Positions 52,875 through 62,300 of a stretch of 64,000 nucleotides of DNA are shown here, one piece after another (position 1 is the first letter of the stretch; every line of letters begins with the position of its first letter). The DNA comes from Mesorhizobium sp. AR02. GTDB lineage: Bacteria > Pseudomonadota > Alphaproteobacteria > Rhizobiales > Rhizobiaceae. The translations under genes and the position numbers were made by a program. The notes below the pieces were generated by a model, which was not told where the DNA came from, searched no databases, and saw only the letters and a list, made by a program, of their open reading frames with translations. The stretch is taken from assembly GCF_024746835.1 (NCBI RefSeq), contig NZ_CP080531.1, positions 3,286,001 to 3,350,000 on the forward strand. Reading direction: 5' to 3'.

Positions 52875-53650
52875 CGACTAGGCGATCCCGCAAGGCGACA
52901 ACCTTCGCGTGTGGAGGATGCTTCATCATGCTGACGCCTGCTGCCACGCCGTGCCGACGAGGCCGTGTGCTGTCGCACTGTATTGTCGCAGAGTGACGAG
53001 CGGAATGGTCGACACCACTCCTGCGAAGGGCACGGAAAATAGTCCGGGTTTCCGCAGCCGCACCGTGCTCGCGTCACCCCGCGAACCGGTGGGCCACGCC
53101 GATCCCAGACATTTCAGTGCCGCGGGTACCGGCACTCTCGATGCCGGGTTCCATGTCAACGAACCGGCCTCGGGCAATCCCCGCCTGATTGGCGTATCTT
53201 GCCATTTCCCGAGCAATTCCAATGCGTTGGTCAAGCGCCCCGTCGCCGGGGCTTGATGTCATTCGTTGACTGAAAATCTTTTGGCCGGTCGGTCAAAATC
53301 TGCTTTCAGATCAGAAATCCTGCGCACGACGGCGGCAGCATTTCCGAGAGTGCTTCGCTGCCCGTCGGCAACGACAGACCGGTCGTTCGGGACCGGGCAT
53401 GGGAGCGGATCGTCAGCCGGCTGCCAGTCCGCTGAACCGGTATTTTAGCAGATCGAGAACAGTTTCGCGGCGGCCACACCTTGCCCGGCTACGCAATGCT
53501 GCTGCAACTTTCGGACTATATTGCGGTGCAACTTTGATGTAGAAGCGCGCTCGCCTATCACGGCAATTTGAACACGGTCAGGCGCGCACCCATATCGGCG
53601 ACGCGCCCGCGACATGAAGGCGCGGTGCTGGCCGAACCCGCAGTGGAAAA
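52875..53650. other. 776-base region without a convincing gene
   Basis: Short open frames occur on both strands, but none has a ribosome-binding site, family motif or consistent codon bias. Notable sequence: TGGCCGGTCGGTCA at about 53283 and a related CAGACCGGTCGTT at about 53377, resembling palindromic repressor sites, and the direct repeat TGCAACTTT at 53503 and 53527. It may be decayed coding sequence that once held a regulator of the RND pump. Confidence 0.4.
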
Positions 53651-54832
53651 ATGACGATGCCTAAAATCAGGTTTCACAAGCTTGCAGCCATTGTTGTGCT
53701 CATTGGTTTCGCGGCGTGGATGGGAACGGGCGAATTCTCGTCGGTCGGCAGCGTAGCAGCCAACAAGGCCAAGGCAGCCGAGGTCGAGCAGGGCAAGGCG
53801 CCGGATGCGAGCAAACCGAAGACGGCGGAAGCCGAGGCGAAGGCGCCGCTGCGCACTGTTGCCGTTGTGACGCCGCCGCGCAAGACCTATGCGCGCGCCA
53901 TCCGCATTTCAGGCCTGACCGAGGCCGACAAGCGCGCCGTGCTTGCCACACGTGTCGCCGGCGTCATCGACAAGCTGCCGGTCAAGCAAGGCGATCACGT
54001 CAAGACCGGTGACCTGGTGCTGATGCTGGCCGCCGAGGAAAAGATCTCGATGGTCGACAATGCCAAGCAGCTTGTCGCGCAGCGGCAGGCCGAGCTGGAC
54101 GCGTCGCTGCGGCTGATGAAATCAGGCAATTTGCCCAAGCTGCAGCTTGACACCGCCCGCTCCAATCTGACCCTGGCGCAATCGCAGCTGGATACCGCGC
54201 AGGCCGAGCTCGACCGCAACGAAGTGAAGGCGCCTTTCGACGGCGTCATCGACCGGGTGCCGGTGGAACTCGGCAGCTCCGTCATGCAGGGCGGCGAGGT
54301 GGCGACCATCCTCAAGCTCGATCCGGTGATCGCGCGCGGCGAGATCAGCGAGCGCGACCTCGGCTATCTCAAGCTTGGCGACAAGGCCAATGTGCGGCTG
54401 GTCAGCGGCCAGACCGTCGAAGGCACGGTGCGCTACATCAGCCGCGACGCGTCGTCGGCGACCCGCACCTTCCGAATCGAGGTCGCCATCCCCAACGCCG
54501 ATGGCTCGGTGCCGGCCGGCATGACGGCGGAAATCCAGCTCAGCGCGCTGCCGACCGACGCGGTCCTGCTGCCGCGTTCGGTGGTGACGCTCGGCGACAA
54601 GGGCGATCTCGGCATCCGCGCCGTCGGCAAGGACAACAGAGTGGCGTTCTTCCCGATCGACCTGGTCGATGACACGCCGACCGGCCTCGTGCTCGGCGGC
54701 ATCCCCGCCGATGCGCGCATCATCGTTGCTGGCCAGGAGTTGGTGAAGGAAGGCGATGAGGTCAAGCCGGTCGAGGCCGACCAGGCGACCATCAACAAGC
54801 TGATCGGCGAAGCCACCGCCGGCACGCAGTAG
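53651..54832 (+). CDS. RND efflux periplasmic adaptor (membrane fusion protein)
   Basis: A 393-residue HlyD/AcrA-type adaptor. An N-terminal hydrophobic anchor (LAAIVVLIGFAAWMGTG) is followed by an Ala/Lys/Glu spacer and a lipoyl/hairpin core: RVAGVIDKLPVKQGDHVKTGDLVLMLA, a helical hairpin (QLVAQRQAELDASLRLMKSGNL, then LTLAQSQLDTAQAELDRNEVKAPFDGVIDRVPVELGSSV). Barrel and membrane-proximal parts are ISERDLGYLKLGDKANVRL and PAGMTAEIQL. ATG 53657 is an alternative start. It pairs with the RND pump 79 bases downstream. Confidence 0.93.
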   Translation: MTMPKIRFHKLAAIVVLIGFAAWMGTGEFSSVGSVAANKAKAAEVEQGKAPDASKPKTAEAEAKAPLRTVAVVTPPRKTYARAIRISGLTEADKRAVLATRVAGVIDKLPVKQGDHVKTGDLVLMLAAEEKISMVDNAKQLVAQRQAELDASLRLMKSGNLPKLQLDTARSNLTLAQSQLDTAQAELDRNEVKAPFDGVIDRVPVELGSSVMQGGEVATILKLDPVIARGEISERDLGYLKLGDKANVRLVSGQTVEGTVRYISRDASSATRTFRIEVAIPNADGSVPAGMTAEIQLSALPTDAVLLPRSVVTLGDKGDLGIRAVGKDNRVAFFPIDLVDDTPTGLVLGGIPADARIIVAGQELVKEGDEVKPVEADQATINKLIGEATAGTQ

Positions 54833-54911
54833 CGCAGGGGCGCTGGCGCCGGGCCTTGCCCGGCGACGTCCGTCCGTTCGCCACTCCCGAAAGCAACAGC
54901 AGGCACAAGTC

Positions 54912-57900
54912 ATGGATATCGTCAGACTCGCAATCAACAATGCCCGCCTGACCATCTCGGTCCTGGTCTTCCTGCTGATTGCAGGCTGGGTCGCCTATCA
55001 GTCGACGCCGAAGGAAGCGGAACCCGACGTTCCGATTCCGATGATGTATGTCAGCCTGATCTATCAAGGCATTTCGCCTGAGGATTCCGAGCGCCTTCTG
55101 CTGCGGCCGATGGAAAGCAAGCTGAAAAGCCTGAAGGGCCTCAAGGAAATGCGCTCGGCCGCCTTCCAGGGTGGCGGCTACGTGCTGGTCGAGTTCCAGC
55201 CGCAGACCAACCTGGCGACGGCGCTGCAGGATACGCGTTCCAAGGTGCAGGACGGCAAGGCCGACCTGCCGCAGGCGGCCGAGGAGCCTGTCGTCACCGA
55301 GGTCAATATTTCCGAATTCCCGGTGCTCGTCGTCACCTTGTCCGGCGAATTGCCCGAACGCGTGCTGGCTGCCGCCGCGCGCGAACTGCGTGACCGCATC
55401 GAGGAGGTACCCGGCGTTCTCGAAGGCTCGCTGCAGGGCTCCCGCGACAATCTCGTCGAAGTTGTCATCGATCCGATGAAGCTATCGTCCTACGGTTTGC
55501 AGCTCGACCAGCTGATCGGCGCCGTCGGCGCTTCCAACAGCCTGGTCGCCGCCGGCAACATCGAGGGCTCGGAAGGCAAATACGCCGTCAAGGTGCCATC
55601 ACTGATCGAGACGCCTGAAGATGTGGCTGCACTCCCCGTGGTCGCCGGCCCCAATGCCGTGGTGCAGGCCAAGGACATCGCGACGATCCGCTCGACCTTC
55701 GCCGACGCCACGACGATCACGCGTCTGAACGGCAAGCCGGCCATCGCCATCGAGGTGAAGAAGCGCATCGGCGCCAATCTGATCGACACGCTCACCAAGG
55801 TGAGGGCGGTGTCCGACGCCTTCGTCAAGACGATGCCCGAGGGGATGCACGTCACCTACACGCAGGACAAGTCGGTCTTCGTCAACCAGTTGCTCGGCGA
55901 CCTGCAGAACCACGTGATGATCGCCGTCATCCTGGTGTTCATCGTCATCCTCTACGCGCTGTCCGGCCGTGCCTCGCTGCTGATCGGCCTGGCCATTCCG
56001 TCGTCCTTCCTGATCGGCATCCTGTTGCTCGCCATGATGGGCTACACGATCAACATGATCGTGCTGTTCAGCCTCATCCTGGCTGTCGGCATGCTGGTCG
56101 ATGACGCCATCATCGTCACCGAATTCGCCGAACGACGGATGAGCGAGGGCATGGCCAAGCAGGAAGCCTTCGCGCTTGCCGCCAAGCGCATGGCCGGTCC
56201 GGTCATCGCGGCGACGATGACGCGCATCGCCGCCTTCTCGCCGCTGCTGTTCTGGCCCGGCATCATCGGCGACTTCATGAAATACATGCCGATCACGCTG
56301 ATCGTCACGCTGTCGGCCTCGATGCTCTATGCGCTGGTGTTCGCGCCGACGCTGGGCGCGATCTTCGCCAAGGCGCCGCAACACCACGAGGACGACAATC
56401 GCGACGGCTGGTACATGGCTATCGTCAAGCAGGCGGTACGCTTTCCAATCACCGTGGTTTTGCTGACCGTTGCGTTGCTGTTCGGCGTCGGCTTTGCCTA
56501 TTCGAAGTATGGCGCGGGTGTCGAGTTCTTCCCGAGTGTCGAGCCCGACTACGGCCTGCTCTATGTCCACGCACGTGGCAACCTCTCGCTGGCCGAAATG
56601 GATACCGCGACCAAGATTGCGGAAAACAGGCTGCTCGGCTGGCCGGGCGTCAAATCGGTCTACACCCGCGTCGGCAAGACGCAAGGTGGCGGCCAGGATG
56701 TTCCGGAAGACGTGGTCGGCGTCATCCAGTATGAATTTGTCGACTGGCGCGAGCGCAAGTCGGCAAACCAGATCCTGGATGAATTGCGCGGCGTCATGGC
56801 CGGCATTCCCGGTGTCGATGTCGAGGTGCGTGTGCCGGAAGCTGGCCCACCGACCGGCAAGCCGATCCAGATCAGGCTTTCGGCCATCGACCCCAAAGGC
56901 TTGGACGAGAAGGCGCGCGCTGTCGCGGCGCGCATCGCCAAGGTGCCTGGCGTCATTGACATTTCCGATGGTTTGCCGCCGCCCGGCGTCGACTGGGCGA
57001 TCGAGGTCGACCGTGCCAAGGCTGCCCAGTACGGAATCAGCCCGACCTCGGTTGGAACGGTGGTGCAACTCGTCACCAACGGTCTGAAGCTTTCGGAATA
57101 CCGGCCTGCCGGCGCCGACAAGGCGGTCGACATTCGTCTGCGCTTGCCGGAGGACCGTCGTACGCTGTCGACGCTCGACGAACTCAGGGTACAGACCTCG
57201 CAAGGGTCGGTACCGATCTCCAACTTCGTCGTCCGCAAGGCGAAGCCGAGTGTCGGCATCCTCAACCGCATCGATGGCGCCCGCACCGTGGTGGTGCAGG
57301 CCAACGTTGCGGCCGGCGCCCAGGTTGCCGCCGTGCAGCAGCAGGTCACTCAGGCTGTCACCGACATGAATCTCAGCAGCGGCATCCGCTGGAAGCTGGC
57401 CGGCTCGAACGAGGACAGTGCCGAAGCCAGCGCCTTCCTCGGTAAGGCATTCGGCGCGGCGATCTTCCTGATCTTCCTCGTGCTCCTGATGCAGTTCAAC
57501 AAGTTCACCAGCGTGCTGATGGTGCTGTCTTGCGTGGTCATGGCGACGATAGGCGTGTTCCTTGGACTGCTGTTGACCGGAGAGGCATTCGGTATCGTCA
57601 TGTCGGGCATTGGCGTCATCGCGCTGGCCGGCGTGGTGGTCAACAACAACATCGTGCTGATAGACACCTATGACCGGCTGCGGGAAGAAGGTTGGGATAA
57701 GATGGATGCCGTGCTGCAGACCTGCCGCGAGCGTGCGCGCCCGGTGGTGCTGACGGCGGTGTCGGCGATCCTCGGCGTGTTGCCGATCGCCTTCGGCCTT
57801 GGCCTCGAAATCTTCCATCACGAGACGACGATCAACGCGCCGTCGACGCAATGGTGGATCTCGCTGTCGTCGGCGATCGTCTTCGGCCTGTCCTTCGCCA

Positions 57901-58085
57901 CCTTGCTGACGCTGGTGGTGACGCCGTCGATGCTGATGATCTTCACCCGCAGCAAGAACAGCCGCTTCTACGCGTTCTTCCGTCGGGTCTTCCGGCGCGG
58001 CAAGGGCACGGTTTCGTCGACCGATGCGCCGGGCCGGGATGCCAGCGTGGAACCCGCGATCGCCTTTCCAAAAGCCGCCGAGTAG
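54912..58085 (+). CDS. RND-family efflux transporter, inner-membrane pump (AcrB-like)
   Basis: A 1057-residue proton-driven pump with the classic two-fold layout: one transmembrane helix, a large porter loop, six helices, a second loop, six helices. Proton-relay residues fit the LAVGMLVDDAIIVTEFAERR helix (Asp-Asp). Further RND motifs are SQVEDG-like EEPVVTEVNISEFPVLVV, GPVIAATMTRIAAFSPLLFWPG and GVVVNNNIVLIDTYDRLREEG, ERARPVVLTAVSAILGVLPIAFG. It lacks an outer-membrane factor gene nearby. Substrate unknown; possibilities include drugs, lipids or signalling molecules. It is followed by a strong terminator. Confidence 0.95.
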   Translation: MDIVRLAINNARLTISVLVFLLIAGWVAYQSTPKEAEPDVPIPMMYVSLIYQGISPEDSERLLLRPMESKLKSLKGLKEMRSAAFQGGGYVLVEFQPQTNLATALQDTRSKVQDGKADLPQAAEEPVVTEVNISEFPVLVVTLSGELPERVLAAAARELRDRIEEVPGVLEGSLQGSRDNLVEVVIDPMKLSSYGLQLDQLIGAVGASNSLVAAGNIEGSEGKYAVKVPSLIETPEDVAALPVVAGPNAVVQAKDIATIRSTFADATTITRLNGKPAIAIEVKKRIGANLIDTLTKVRAVSDAFVKTMPEGMHVTYTQDKSVFVNQLLGDLQNHVMIAVILVFIVILYALSGRASLLIGLAIPSSFLIGILLLAMMGYTINMIVLFSLILAVGMLVDDAIIVTEFAERRMSEGMAKQEAFALAAKRMAGPVIAATMTRIAAFSPLLFWPGIIGDFMKYMPITLIVTLSASMLYALVFAPTLGAIFAKAPQHHEDDNRDGWYMAIVKQAVRFPITVVLLTVALLFGVGFAYSKYGAGVEFFPSVEPDYGLLYVHARGNLSLAEMDTATKIAENRLLGWPGVKSVYTRVGKTQGGGQDVPEDVVGVIQYEFVDWRERKSANQILDELRGVMAGIPGVDVEVRVPEAGPPTGKPIQIRLSAIDPKGLDEKARAVAARIAKVPGVIDISDGLPPPGVDWAIEVDRAKAAQYGISPTSVGTVVQLVTNGLKLSEYRPAGADKAVDIRLRLPEDRRTLSTLDELRVQTSQGSVPISNFVVRKAKPSVGILNRIDGARTVVVQANVAAGAQVAAVQQQVTQAVTDMNLSSGIRWKLAGSNEDSAEASAFLGKAFGAAIFLIFLVLLMQFNKFTSVLMVLSCVVMATIGVFLGLLLTGEAFGIVMSGIGVIALAGVVVNNNIVLIDTYDRLREEGWDKMDAVLQTCRERARPVVLTAVSAILGVLPIAFGLGLEIFHHETTINAPSTQWWISLSSAIVFGLSFATLLTLVVTPSMLMIFTRSKNSRFYAFFRRVFRRGKGTVSSTDAPGRDASVEPAIAFPKAAE

Positions 58086-58108
58086 GCAGGCTTCCCAATC
58101 TGACTGGC

Positions 58109-58139
58109 AAAGGCCGTCCGGAACAACCGGACGGCCTTT
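58109..58139 (+). terminator. Terminator after the RND operon
   Basis: AAAGGCCGTCCGG-AACAA-CCGGACGGCCTTT, a perfect 13-bp stem. Confidence 0.9.
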
Positions 58140-58208
58140 CGCATTGTCCCCCCAAGAGCAATGCAAGGCATTGTCTCGTAGCAGAGCGTCAAATGCGGGG
58201 AATGTCTC

Positions 58209-58367
58209 ATGCCGATCAGCACTCTCGTCATCGTCGTCCTGATCCTTGTCCTCATCGGTGCGGTGCCGGCCTGGCCGCATTCACGCTCGTGGGGTTATGG
58301 ACCTTCGGGCATTGTCGGCGTGGTGCTGGTAGGGATCGTGGTGTTGCTTTTGATGGGGCGGCTCTGA
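58209..58367 (+). CDS. DUF3309 small membrane protein
   Basis: A 52-residue hydrophobic protein beginning MPISTLVIVVLILVLIGAVP, then WPHSRSWGYGPSG and a second hydrophobic segment GIVGVVLVGIVVLLLMGRL. Two membrane segments around a conserved WGYGPSG turn are characteristic of DUF3309, common in Rhizobiales and Burkholderiales and of unknown role. GGGGA lies 8 bases ahead of the ATG. Confidence 0.88.
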   Translation: MPISTLVIVVLILVLIGAVPAWPHSRSWGYGPSGIVGVVLVGIVVLLLMGRL

Positions 58368-58423
58368 GCCGCCTTTTTGGTTCAATGTGAATGGACGGGA
58401 CGGGCATGGCCCGCCGACGTGGT

Positions 58424-59383
58424 TCAGGCTGCTTTCGACGTGCCCTTCACAGTGGCGATGCCGATGTCCTCGAGGGCCTGGGCGACCGCCTGATTGAGCG
58501 GCGTGTGCGGGATCTCGCCGATGATGCCTTCCAGTCGCGTCGAGGCCAATTGGTGCGGCTCGAAGCGTAGATAGGACATTGAGACGATCTCGCGCCACAT
58601 CGCCACGAACGGGCTGCCGGCGCGCAGCACCCACCAGGGCATCGAGGTCATCTTGAGCGGCCGGCCGAACGCCTTCTCGGCGGCGGCCTTGATCTGCAGG
58701 TCGGTGACGGCATGACCTGGAAAGTTCAGCGCCTCATAGGAGCCGAGCTTGTCGAGATTCTTGGCCAGCGCGACGAAGCCTACCGCGAAGTCCGGCAGGT
58801 AAGCCCATTCATGCACGAGATCGGCCGGGCCGGGCGCGGTGTAGATGCCCTTGCTCATCTTGGCGGCGACGACCAGGTCGAACCACGAGCCGCTGCCGGT
58901 GCCGCCGAAGAAATCGCCGGCGCGCAGCAGAATGGTGCGCACCCGGCCTGCTTCTGCCTCGCGGCGGAACAGATCCTCCATGGCGCAGCGGATGCGGCCC
59001 TTCTCGGTCGTCGGATGGAATGGCGTGTCTTCCGTGATCACCGCCGGCATCGGCGAGCCGTAATTGTAGACGGTGCCGGGGAACAGATGCAGCGCGTTGT
59101 TGGCATGGCAAGCGGCCATCACATTCTCAGCCATCGGCAGGCATTTGCCCCAGTCGGTATAGATCGGATTGAGGCCGTTGAAGATGATATCGACACCTTC
59201 GGTGGCGCGGATCAGCGACTGACGGTCCAGCGCATCGCCGGCAACCGCCGTGGCGCCTTCGAGTTCGGCCGGCACCTTGCCGGTGCGGGTGACGGCGCGG
59301 ACGTCGAAGCCTGCTTCGATAAAGGCCTGGCCGACCACACGGCCGAGCCGGCCATTGGCGCCGAGAATTGCGATCTTGGTCAT
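58424..59383 (-). CDS. NAD(P)-binding epimerase/dehydratase-family protein
   Basis: A 319-residue extended short-chain dehydrogenase-like protein. The start at 59383 gives MTKIAILGANGRLGRVVGQAF, with the Rossmann motif GANGRLG; GGAGAA precedes it. The frame continues to 59611 but lacks similarity there. Later features: DIIFNGLNPIYTDWGKCLP, HLFPGTVYNYGSPMP (YNYG in place of the usual YxxxK) and RCAMEDLFRREAEAGRVRTILLRAGDFFG. It is probably an oxidoreductase or nucleoside-diphosphate-sugar-epimerase-like enzyme of unknown substrate. It is divergent from a LysR regulator and likely its target. Confidence 0.85.
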   Translation of the reverse strand: MTKIAILGANGRLGRVVGQAFIEAGFDVRAVTRTGKVPAELEGATAVAGDALDRQSLIRATEGVDIIFNGLNPIYTDWGKCLPMAENVMAACHANNALHLFPGTVYNYGSPMPAVITEDTPFHPTTEKGRIRCAMEDLFRREAEAGRVRTILLRAGDFFGGTGSGSWFDLVVAAKMSKGIYTAPGPADLVHEWAYLPDFAVGFVALAKNLDKLGSYEALNFPGHAVTDLQIKAAAEKAFGRPLKMTSMPWWVLRAGSPFVAMWREIVSMSYLRFEPHQLASTRLEGIIGEIPHTPLNQAVAQALEDIGIATVKGTSKAA

Positions 59384-59468
59384 TTGAGTTCTCCGGGTTG
59401 GTGTTTGCGGTCCGTATCGGTGTTTGCAGGTCGAATATGATTGCCCCACGGATGAATTGAAATTGACC

Positions 59469-59491
59469 ATGAATGCAGATTTGATATTCAT
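59469..59491. promoter_or_regulatory. LysR-type operator (T-N11-A) between epimerase and LysR genes
   Basis: ATGAAT-N11-ATTCAT, a perfect 6-base inverted repeat with exactly the T-N11-A spacing of LysR boxes. It ends 7 bases before the lysR start, so autoregulation is likely. Confidence 0.65.
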
Positions 59492-59497
59492 TATTGA

Positions 59498-60406
59498 ATG
59501 GCAGATATCGACTGGAACCTGATCAAGAGCTTCGTCACCGTCGCGGAAACCGGCAGCCTGTCGGCCGCCGCGCGAAAGCTGTCGGCCAGCCAGCCGACGC
59601 TTGGCCGTCACATCTCGGAGTTGGAGCAGGCGCTCGGCGTCACGCTGTTCCGGCGTGGGCGCAGCGGCTATGCGCTGACGGAAGCCGGCGCCACGCTGTT
59701 CGAGCGCGGCAAGGCGGTCAGCGAACAGGCGAGTGCCTTTTCACGCCTGGCGCTGGGCTCCGTCGAGGCGATCGAAGGCACGGTGCGCATCGCCGCCAGC
59801 GAAGTGGTGGCGGCCTATGTGCTGCCCGACATGATGGCGCGGCTCGGCATCGAGGAACCCGGCATCGAGGTCGAGATTGTTGCCTCGAACCAGGTCGAGA
59901 ACCTGCTGCGCCGCGACGCCGACATCGCCATCCGCATGGTCAAGCCGGCGCAGAACGAACTGGTGGCGCGCAAGGTCTGCGATATCCCGCTCTGTGCCTG
60001 CGCGGCCATTTCCTATCTCGACCGGCGCGGCCGCCCGCTCGGGCCGGCCGACCTTGTCGACCACGCCCTGATCGGCTTCGACCGCAGCGACGAGATGATC
60101 AGGGGCTTTGTCCAGCATGGCATCCCTGTCACCCGTGGCAGTTTCCGCTTCAGGGCCGACAACCAGATCGTGCTGTGGGAAGCGGTGCGGGCGGGAAACG
60201 GTATCGGCCTTGGCCAGGAGCCGCTGGCCGATCGCGATCCGCTGGTGGAGAAGCTGCTGCCCGGCCTGCCGCTGCCAAGCCTGCCGGTATGGCTGGCCAT
60301 GCATCGCGATGTGCGCAGCAGCGTGCGCATCCGCCGCGTGGCGGATTTTCTGCACGAGGAGCTGAAACGCTATTCGGCTGCTGCAGGTGCGAATTCGGCG
60401 CGGTGA
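59498..60406 (+). CDS. LysR-family transcription regulator
   Basis: A 302-residue regulator. The N-terminal winged HTH is WNLIKSFVTVAETGSLSAAARKLSASQPTLGRHISELEQALGVTLFRRGRSGYALTEAG (hallmarks SAAA, SQPTLGRHI, LF-R). The effector domain spans about 90-300, with VRIAASEVVAAYVLPDMM and NGIGLGQEPLADRDP. It is divergent from the epimerase-like gene and overlaps the convergent MFS gene by 37 bases at its 3' end. Confidence 0.93.
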   Translation: MADIDWNLIKSFVTVAETGSLSAAARKLSASQPTLGRHISELEQALGVTLFRRGRSGYALTEAGATLFERGKAVSEQASAFSRLALGSVEAIEGTVRIAASEVVAAYVLPDMMARLGIEEPGIEVEIVASNQVENLLRRDADIAIRMVKPAQNELVARKVCDIPLCACAAISYLDRRGRPLGPADLVDHALIGFDRSDEMIRGFVQHGIPVTRGSFRFRADNQIVLWEAVRAGNGIGLGQEPLADRDPLVEKLLPGLPLPSLPVWLAMHRDVRSSVRIRRVADFLHEELKRYSAAAGANSAR

Positions 60407-61545
60407 GCGAGGCCCGCCATCAGCAAGACGACGATCAGCAGCACCGACATGGCAATGAAGATCGGCCCGAAGCTGGAATGCTCGGCGACGAAGCCGATCG
60501 CCGACGGCGCCACCAGAATGCCGGAATAGCCCATGGTGGTGACGACGCTCATGCCGGTGCCTGACGACATGCCTTCCTGGTTGCCGCCGGCCGAAAAGAT
60601 GATCGGCACCATGTTGGCGATGCCGAAGCCGCAAAGCGCAAAGGCCGCGATGGCGAGCCAGGGCGAAGGCGACAGGCCGGCGACCAGCATGCCGGCGGCG
60701 GCGACAATGGCCGAGCCGCGCAGCGTCGTCACCGCGCCAAAACGGTTGCGCACGCCGTCGCCAAAAAAGCGCATGATCGCCATGACGCCGGAAAAGGCGG
60801 CGTAGGCAAGTCCGGCGACGGCAAGGTCGGCGCCAAGTTCCTGCCTGAGATACAGCGCCGCCCAGTCGAGCACCGCGCCTTCGGAGACCATCGTCAGCAG
60901 CGCCATCAGGCCGATCAGGTAGACCAGCGGGTTTGCCGGCAGAGCGAATTTATGATGCTCGGTCGCCTGGGGCTTGTCCTCGGCGACGAGATACCCGACC
61001 GCCATCGCGATCGCCGCGAAGGCAAGCGCGGTCACCACCGCGGCATGGGTGAGGTGGCCGTAGTGCTGGATGGCAAAGCCGCCAAGCGCACCGCCGGCGA
61101 AACCGCCGAGGCTCCAGAAGCCGTGCGAGGACGACATGATCGCGCGGGACAATTTTCGCTCAACCACCACCGCATTGGCATTCATGGCGACATCCATGCC
61201 GCCGATCGAGCCGCCGAAGATGAACATGGCGATGGCCGCCAGCGGCACGTTGGGCGCCAGCGCCACGACCAGCAGGCCGAGGCTGCCGCAAAGACCGAAC
61301 CAGCGCAGCACGCTGCGCGAGCCATGTTTCGAGATCAGGTGGCCGCACCAGGTCATGGCGGTGACGGCGCCGGCGCCGAACAAAAGGATCAGCAGGCCGA
61401 GCGTGAATTTCGAAATGTCGAGCCGGGTCAGGAACACCAGGATCTGCGGCGCCCAACTGCCGGTCAGGAAGCCATTGGCAAGGAAAATGGCCGCCACGGC
61501 CCATCGCCCGCGAATGGCAGTCTGCATGGCGCTTTGCGCGTTCAT
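60370..61545 (-). CDS. MFS transporter
   Basis: A 391-residue integral membrane protein with 12 predicted helices. The first is VAAIFLANGFLTGSWAPQILVF. The loop 2-3 region is GHLISKHGSRSVLRW, resembling the MFS G-x-x-x-D-R-x-G-R motif. NANAVVVERKLSRAIMSSSHGFWSLGGFAGGALGG is the central segment, and the second half has FGDGVRNRFGAVTTLRG. This YbjJ-type MFS has no assignable substrate. The 3' end overlaps lysR by 37 bases, so transcripts converge. Confidence 0.9.
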   Translation of the reverse strand: MNAQSAMQTAIRGRWAVAAIFLANGFLTGSWAPQILVFLTRLDISKFTLGLLILLFGAGAVTAMTWCGHLISKHGSRSVLRWFGLCGSLGLLVVALAPNVPLAAIAMFIFGGSIGGMDVAMNANAVVVERKLSRAIMSSSHGFWSLGGFAGGALGGFAIQHYGHLTHAAVVTALAFAAIAMAVGYLVAEDKPQATEHHKFALPANPLVYLIGLMALLTMVSEGAVLDWAALYLRQELGADLAVAGLAYAAFSGVMAIMRFFGDGVRNRFGAVTTLRGSAIVAAAGMLVAGLSPSPWLAIAAFALCGFGIANMVPIIFSAGGNQEGMSSGTGMSVVTTMGYSGILVAPSAIGFVAEHSSFGPIFIAMSVLLIVVLLMAGLAHRAEFAPAAAE

Positions 61546-61580
61546 AAGGCGAATCCGGTCAGAAAATGGCTCTGCGCGGC

Positions 61581-61600
61581 AAATTAGATCGATTCAATTT
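61581..61600 (-). promoter_or_regulatory. Imperfect palindrome upstream of the MFS gene
   Basis: AAATTAGATCGATTCAATTT, symmetric around ATCGAT except for two outer positions, 36-55 bases before the MFS start. It has the CG-centred form of LacI/GntR-like operators. Confidence 0.35.
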
Positions 61601-61710
61601 TCAGTCAAGCACCGGTCGCAGGGAATGCTTGGACCAAAGGCCGAAATGGGACAAGCATCGTTCTCGACGGACTTCCCTACGGTGGGGATTAGCGGGAACG
61701 GCTCTCCCTT

Positions 61711-61917
61711 CGTCATCCACGGGCGGAGCAAGGAGCGTAGCGACGCGGCGCAGACCCGAGGATCCATGCCGCGACTTCTGAGCGATGCTACGGTGCAGAA
61801 CTGGCTTCGGTGAGCGTCACCTTCATTCTGAGCCGCTGTGCTCTTTGGCGATCGTCGCGGCATGGATCCCAGGGTTTCCGCGACGTCGCTTCGCGACTGC
61901 TCCACCCTAGGATGACG
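61711..61917. repeat. 207-bp long inverted-repeat element, family C
   Basis: Left arm 61711-61775 (starts CGTCATCCACGGGCGGAGCA, includes GGATCCATGCCGCGAC) and right arm 61854-61917 (starts GTCGCGGCATGGATCC, ends CCTAGGATGACG) are complementary over roughly 80 percent of their length. There is no coding capacity. It fills most of the 435-base gap between the MFS and DUF1244 genes; the remaining sequence shows no gene. Confidence 0.8.
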
Positions 61918-61980
61918 AAGTCGGAGAACCTCGCCCATCGCGGATACCGTGGCCGGAGGCCGCTCGCTCTATCAGGATCG

Positions 61981-62289
61981 CTAATGGTCCTTGGGACGCC
62001 TTGCCTCGAATTCGGCCTTCTTGGCATCCGACGCCTCGGTCTGGTTGAGAGCCTGCCATTCGGCATAAGGCATGCCGTAGACGATCTCGCGCGACTGGTC
62101 CTTGGAGAGATCGACGCCCTCGGCATTGGCCGCCTCGCGATACCAGTTCGACAGGCAGTTGCGGCAGAAGCCGGCGAGGTTCATCAGGTCGATGTTTTGC
62201 ACGTCGTTGCGTTCTCTGAGATGCTCGACCAGTCGGCGAAAGGCGGCGGCTTCGAAATCGCGCTTCTGCTCGTCGCTGAGTTTGGTCAT
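61981..62289 (-). CDS. DUF1244 protein
   Basis: A 102-residue cytoplasmic protein from ATG 62289, which has GGAGG ahead. The conserved core LMNLAGFCRNCLSNWYREAA contains the CRNC cysteine pair typical of DUF1244, and SREIVYGMPYAEW follows. The family is widespread in alphaproteobacteria and structurally characterised, but of unknown function; the two cysteines suggest a metal or redox role. An alternative ATG at 62304 overlaps the upstream stop, so translation may be coupled to the amidohydrolase gene. Confidence 0.93.
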   Translation of the reverse strand: MTKLSDEQKRDFEAAAFRRLVEHLRERNDVQNIDLMNLAGFCRNCLSNWYREAANAEGVDLSKDQSREIVYGMPYAEWQALNQTEASDAKKAEFEARRPKDH

Positions 62290-62300
62290 CGAAACCTCCG

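Noticed and set aside
52909..53256. 115-codon plus-strand frame and overlapping minus-strand frames before the RND genes
   Set aside because: No start signal, no similarity pattern on either strand; may be debris, but not a supportable gene.
55599..58280. 893-codon open frame antisense to the RND pump
   Set aside because: It mirrors the codon periodicity of the pump gene, has no family motif and is His/Asp/Arg-rich as expected for an antisense shadow in GC-rich DNA.
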